Shown piece by piece: positions 4,364 through 6,161 of a stretch of 6,161 nt of DNA. The notes beneath the pieces were generated by a model. The model searched no databases and was not told the DNA's origin. It was given only the letters and a program-made list of their open reading frames with translations. Source of the DNA: Candidatus Aminicenantota bacterium (GTDB lineage: Bacteria > Acidobacteriota > Aminicenantia > UBA2199). The stretch lies in assembly GCA_030620255.1 (NCBI GenBank), contig JAUXFB010000093.1:1-6161 (forward strand). The letters run 5' to 3'. Numbering within the stretch: the first letter of the stretch is position 1; every line of letters starts with the position of its first letter. The translations under genes were made by a program, and so were the position numbers.

Positions 4364-4593
4364 ATTTAAGATTAAACAAAAAAGATTTAATAGGAGTTAT
4401 AGAAAAAATCCCAGATGATTTGCTTGAAAATGCATATGTTTTTGACTGGAACAGTGGTGGATATACAATTCAAATGTATTACAATTCCAGTTTATTAATA
4501 AAATATAAGCCAGAAGCAATTCTCAATGATGGATACACTGAATGGATTTTTGTTATTGATGATAAAATTAAAATTAAAATTATAATGACTTAG
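4360..4593 (+). CDS. Hypothetical protein, 77 aa, LIxVIEKIPDDLLENA module
   Basis: The ATG overlaps the nuclease stop (4360-4363), with GAGAGGGT just upstream. The N-terminal helix RLNKKDLIGVIEKIPDDLL (4-22) is followed by beta-like stretches (AYVFDWNS; YTIQMYYNSS; EWIFVIDDKIKIKIIM). A leading helix ending in (L/I)P-D-D and then a strand is a common layout of small phage proteins of unknown function. Its first 25 residues are nearly duplicated in the 40-codon ORF at 5057, and the 4604 protein has a more distant version. No catalytic residues are evident. Confidence 0.68.
   Translation: MNLRLNKKDLIGVIEKIPDDLLENAYVFDWNSGGYTIQMYYNSSLLIKYKPEAILNDGYTEWIFVIDDKIKIKIIMT
4369..4433 (+). repeat. 65-nt direct repeat, copy 1 (intact gene)
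   Basis: This segment, encoding RLNKKDLIxVIEKxPDDLLENA, matches 5066-5130 at 60 of 65 bases with no gaps. It lies inside the 77-aa gene. Similarity stops abruptly at both ends, so only this module was duplicated or retained. Confidence 0.85.
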
Positions 4594-4603
4594 GAGATGA
4601 ATT

Positions 4604-4804
4604 ATGAATTTAAAAGAATTCAAGGAGTTAGTAGCAAAAATTCCTGATAAGCATGATAAATTAGAAACGGGGTTTTACATAATCACCGATGATATTGCTG
4701 ACGTAGGTGAAGCTCCAGTGTTAGATGCACTTACTTTCCAAGATTGGAAGCATGCAGATGAATACGTAAAGGAAACTATTGATTTTCTGTTCTATCTGAA
4801 TTAA
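4604..4804 (+). CDS. Hypothetical acidic protein, 66 aa
   Basis: The ATG follows TAGGAGATG by about four bases, ten nt after the previous stop. The N-terminus MNLKEFKELVAKIPDKHDKLE resembles the helix-then-IPDD start of the 4360 protein, suggesting distant relatives. The rest is acidic (ITDDIADVGEAPVLDALTFQDW) and ends with a hydrophobic helix (VKETIDFLFYLN). It is probably a small soluble protein. I do not recognise it. Confidence 0.66.
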   Translation: MNLKEFKELVAKIPDKHDKLETGFYIITDDIADVGEAPVLDALTFQDWKHADEYVKETIDFLFYLN

Positions 4805-4862
4805 TCATTTAAAGCAGGTAATTTAAGGATTGCTTGCCTTAAGTAATTAATAGGAGGTTACT
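4805..4862 (+). other. 58-nt intergenic spacer with a stem-loop
   Basis: This is the longest gap between genes after the leader genes. TTAAGG (4823-4828) and CCTTAA (4837-4842) can form a 6-bp stem with an 8-nt loop, ten nt before the next ribosome-binding site (about 4852-4858). No T run follows, so it is unlikely to be a terminator. It could be an RNA-processing or stability element, or simply the scar of a lost gene. Confidence 0.3.
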
Positions 4863-5054
4863 ATGTTAACAATTTTAGATGTTTTTGGAAATGTGCAAGC
4901 CAATCTTGAAACTTTGGAAAAGACATTGCCTACATTAAAAAGCAATCCATTTTATTTGATAGCCAAAAATCAACTTGATAATGCTTTGAAAAGTATAGAG
5001 GTTGGTAAAAAATTGAATGATAACATTGATGAAAATGATATCGCAGGAGGTTGA
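4863..5054 (+). CDS. Hypothetical helical protein, 63 aa
   Basis: The ATG follows TAGGAGGT (4851-4858) by four bases. The predicted fold is two or three helices: VFGNVQANLETLEKTLPTLK, then NPFYLIAKNQLDNALKSIEVGKKLND. The second helix has the amphipathic look of the C-terminal helix in some small phage proteins (for example the DUF7681/Acb2 group), but the protein is too short and the match too weak to assign that family. The stop overlaps the RBS of the following small ORF (AGGAGGTTGA). Confidence 0.66.
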   Translation: MLTILDVFGNVQANLETLEKTLPTLKSNPFYLIAKNQLDNALKSIEVGKKLNDNIDENDIAGG

Positions 5055-5056
5055 TT

Positions 5057-5179
5057 ATGAAAGCAAGATTAAACAAAAAAGATTTGATAAGGGTTATAGA
5101 AAAACCCCCAGATGATTTGCTTGAAAATGCGAAATGGTTAGCAGATAGAGAATGGAAAAAAATAAGGAGGGTTTTATGA
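5057..5179 (+). CDS. 40-aa truncated paralogue of the 4360 protein
   Basis: The ATG follows AGGAGGT (5045-5051) at good spacing, and the ORF ends as ATGA at the next start (5176-5179). Residues 4-25 (RLNKKDLIRVIEKPPDDLLENA) almost equal residues 4-25 of the 4360 protein. After that the strand-forming C-terminal half is missing, replaced by KWLADREWKKIRRVL, part of which is simply the next gene's ribosome-binding site read as codons. It is either a functional helical microprotein or a decayed duplicate whose translation helps couple the next gene. A 40-codon ORF with this RBS is easily missed. Confidence 0.55.
   Translation: MKARLNKKDLIRVIEKPPDDLLENAKWLADREWKKIRRVL
5066..5130 (+). repeat. 65-nt direct repeat, copy 2 (truncated gene)
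   Basis: This copy matches 4369-4433 at 60 of 65 positions. Of the five differences, the paired changes at IGVIEKIP versus IRVIEKPP alter residues, while the flanking LNKKDL and DDLLENA codons are almost untouched. This suggests a fairly recent duplication. Confidence 0.85.
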
Positions 5180-5502
5180 TAACTTTAGAAAGTCAAAAAA
5201 AACAATTAGCACGTGGATTAGTTTTTCTCGGTGCTGATTTTGTATGTAAGTATGGTGCGAGAGGACATTCAGTTGCGAAAGTATTTGGAAAGTATTGTGA
5301 TACAGGTGCAAAACGTATCTGGGACTTAAAAAAAGAATGGGAGTGTTATCTTATATCAGATCAATTTGATAACAATCCAGAGGCTAAATATTACAGCCTT
5401 GAACCTGCATATGAATATATTAGAAAACCCAAGAGATACAAGCTAAATCCTGCATTCTTTCACTGGCTACAATTCGCATATTTAAAAGGAGGTAAAAAGT
5501 GA
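5176..5502 (+). CDS. Possible winged-helix (HTH_39-like) protein, 108 aa
   Basis: The ATG at 5176 is chosen because AAGGAGGG (5164-5171) sits just before it and it overlaps the previous stop. The upstream in-frame ATG at 5152 has no RBS and falls within the preceding ORF. The sequence HSVAKVFGKYCDTGAKRIWDLKKEWECYLIS resembles the pattern of small phage helix-turn-helix domains in which a switch helix is followed by a RIxDL(R/K)K helix and a beta wing (HTH_39-like). The C-terminal part (YKLNPAFFHWLQFAYLKGGKK) is aromatic and basic. DNA binding is plausible but not certain. Confidence 0.62.
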   Translation: MITLESQKKQLARGLVFLGADFVCKYGARGHSVAKVFGKYCDTGAKRIWDLKKEWECYLISDQFDNNPEAKYYSLEPAYEYIRKPKRYKLNPAFFHWLQFAYLKGGKK

Positions 5503-5750
5503 AAAAGGTATTTTGTAGGAATTGTAAATATTTTAGAGGAATTGATAAAATCTCTCTTCGAACAAAAAACCAATTTCAAAACAATGAATTAATGGTAACT
5601 GGGATTTGTTTTTTTCCTAAAAATGTAATGAAAACACAGCTTAAAGAAGATTGGTATGATCAAAAAATTGAAATTAAATATAGAAAATTCCCACAGGAAT
5701 TAAACAAAGACAATAATTGTAATTGGTATGAGGAGGTTAAATATGTTTAA
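5499..5750 (+). CDS. Four-cysteine, probably zinc-binding protein, 83 aa
   Basis: The GTG start at 5499 overlaps the previous stop (GTGA) and follows a perfect AAAGGAGGT (5484-5492), so the GTG is well supported. Cysteines at 6, 9, 37 and 74 lie in the pattern CRNCKYF, GICFFP and NCNWYEE. This is typical of small phage proteins with one structural zinc site (C-x2-C ... C ... C). Such proteins are common in phage early regions and are usually of unknown role. The intervening region is basic and Lys-rich (KNVMKTQLKEDWYDQKIEIKYRK). It could bind nucleic acid or protein, with no catalytic signature seen. Confidence 0.68.
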   Translation: MKKVFCRNCKYFRGIDKISLRTKNQFQNNELMVTGICFFPKNVMKTQLKEDWYDQKIEIKYRKFPQELNKDNNCNWYEEVKYV

Positions 5751-5922
5751 AGTAGAAAAACACGTAGTAGAAGCAAGTGAGCTAATTGTTAAATACAAAA
5801 AATATTTTTGTATGGATGGTGCAGGAAAAGATCATATTAAAATTAGAAAGGATTTCCCGCTTGCAGAGTTAAAAGAAAATGAACTTCGATATTTATTAAT
5901 TATATTTATGTCAATTCATTAA
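5743..5922 (+). CDS. Hypothetical protein, 59 aa
   Basis: The ATG at 5743 is preferred. GAGGAGGT (5730-5737) lies five nt upstream, whereas the in-frame ATG at 5728 has no RBS and is itself part of that Shine-Dalgarno region. The start lies 8 nt inside the previous gene. The protein has an N-terminal amphipathic helix (EKHVVEASELIVKYKKY), a short loop with Cys and Gly (CMDGAGKDH), and a C-terminal hydrophobic helix (ELRYLLIIFMSIH). It is unrecognised. The C-terminal hydrophobic stretch is too short to call a membrane segment. Confidence 0.62.
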   Translation: MFKVEKHVVEASELIVKYKKYFCMDGAGKDHIKIRKDFPLAELKENELRYLLIIFMSIH

Positions 5923-5932
5923 GGAGTGAATT

Positions 5933-6052
5933 ATGGATATATTAATTACAATTTTAGCGACTATTGGAAGCTTATTTTGTTTTATGTGCTTTATAGTAGG
6001 GCTTTATTTTTTATGTGATCTAATAAAAACAGGGATTGAGAGGCTGAAATGA
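5933..6052 (+). CDS. 39-aa single-pass membrane microprotein
   Basis: AAGGAGTG (5921-5928) precedes the ATG by four bases, and the stop overlaps the next start (ATGA, 6049-6052). Residues 3-28 are almost entirely hydrophobic (Ile, Leu, Phe, Val, with Cys at 16, 19 and 28), forming one clear transmembrane helix. A short basic/acidic tail (IKTGIERLK) follows, so the tail probably faces the cytoplasm. Its tiny size and early-operon place would suit a superinfection-exclusion, host-envelope or accessory role. It is too short for most gene finders. No lysis function can be assigned without neighbouring lysis genes. Confidence 0.6.
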   Translation: MDILITILATIGSLFCFMCFIVGLYFLCDLIKTGIERLK

Positions 6053-6161
6053 AAGACATTGAACAAACTAAAAAAATATTTAAAATTATTGAAGATATAA
6101 TAAAAACTCAAAAAGAACGGATTGATTCCTTAGAAAAAAGAATTAAAATATTGGAGAATAA
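6049..6161 (+). CDS. Coiled-coil protein, 5' part only
   Basis: The ATG overlaps the membrane microprotein stop. Thirty-seven codons stay open to the window edge, so the gene is cut. The visible residues are strongly helical and charged (IFKIIEDIIKTQKERIDSLEKRIKILEN), with hydrophobic positions repeating roughly every three or four residues, as in a coiled coil. Its upstream RBS is weak (GAGAGG, 6038-6043), implying dependence on coupled translation. The product is unknown. It might partner the membrane protein encoded just before it. Confidence 0.5.
   Translation, partial: MKDIEQTKKIFKIIEDIIKTQKERIDSLEKRIKILEN

Noticed and set aside
1..6161. CRISPR array, insertion sequence, tRNA or attachment site
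   Set aside because: No regularly spaced repeats, transposase-sized gene with terminal repeats, cloverleaf or duplicated att-like core was seen.

Overview
The window looks like the left (early) end of a temperate phage or prophage from a low-GC bacterium. The DNA is strongly AT-rich. Nearly all genes are small, on the + strand, tightly packed and joined by ATGA, GTGA or TAATG overlaps. Most have a near-perfect AGGAGGT-type ribosome-binding site. TAA, TGA and TAG all act as ordinary stops, so the standard bacterial code fits. A host among Bacillota (clostridia) or Fusobacteriota would suit, but the sequence alone does not decide this. No tRNA, rRNA, CRISPR array or insertion sequence was found.

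Layout. Positions 1-32 hold the first codons of a divergent minus-strand gene. Positions 33-474 are a non-coding control region. It contains a consensus sigma-70-type promoter (TTGACA-17-TATACT) with a palindrome between -35 and -10, three copies of an ACAANTTGT-like dyad, and two related hairpin elements whose outer stems covary. From 475 a single rightward operon runs to the end of the window. It opens with unrecognised small genes (475-1404, including a 16-codon ORF), then a short pentapeptide-repeat protein (1401-1736), a Cro/XRE-like DNA-binding protein (1746-2006) and another small unknown.

The functional core is 2194-4363. It encodes a RecA-like AAA_24/Sak4-type ATPase, a DUF669-like single-strand DNA-binding protein ending in an acidic DPF tip, and a PD-(D/E)XK exonuclease with a Cas4/AddB-type four-cysteine iron-sulfur signature. 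Together these form a phage recombination set: the nuclease exposes single strands, the SSB coats them, and the Sak4-like ATPase anneals or exchanges them.

After the core (4360-6161) comes a run of very small genes. Two share a recently duplicated 65-nt segment, one of them now a truncated 40-aa ORF, and a third protein resembles them. There are also a possible winged-helix protein, a four-cysteine zinc-binding-type protein, a 39-aa single-pass membrane protein and a coiled-coil protein cut by the window end. Several of these are too short for routine gene callers. The least explained parts are the tandem covarying hairpins, a long palindrome inside the gene after the Cro-like gene, and the unknown leader genes, which occupy the position where phages often keep anti-defence or host-takeover proteins.
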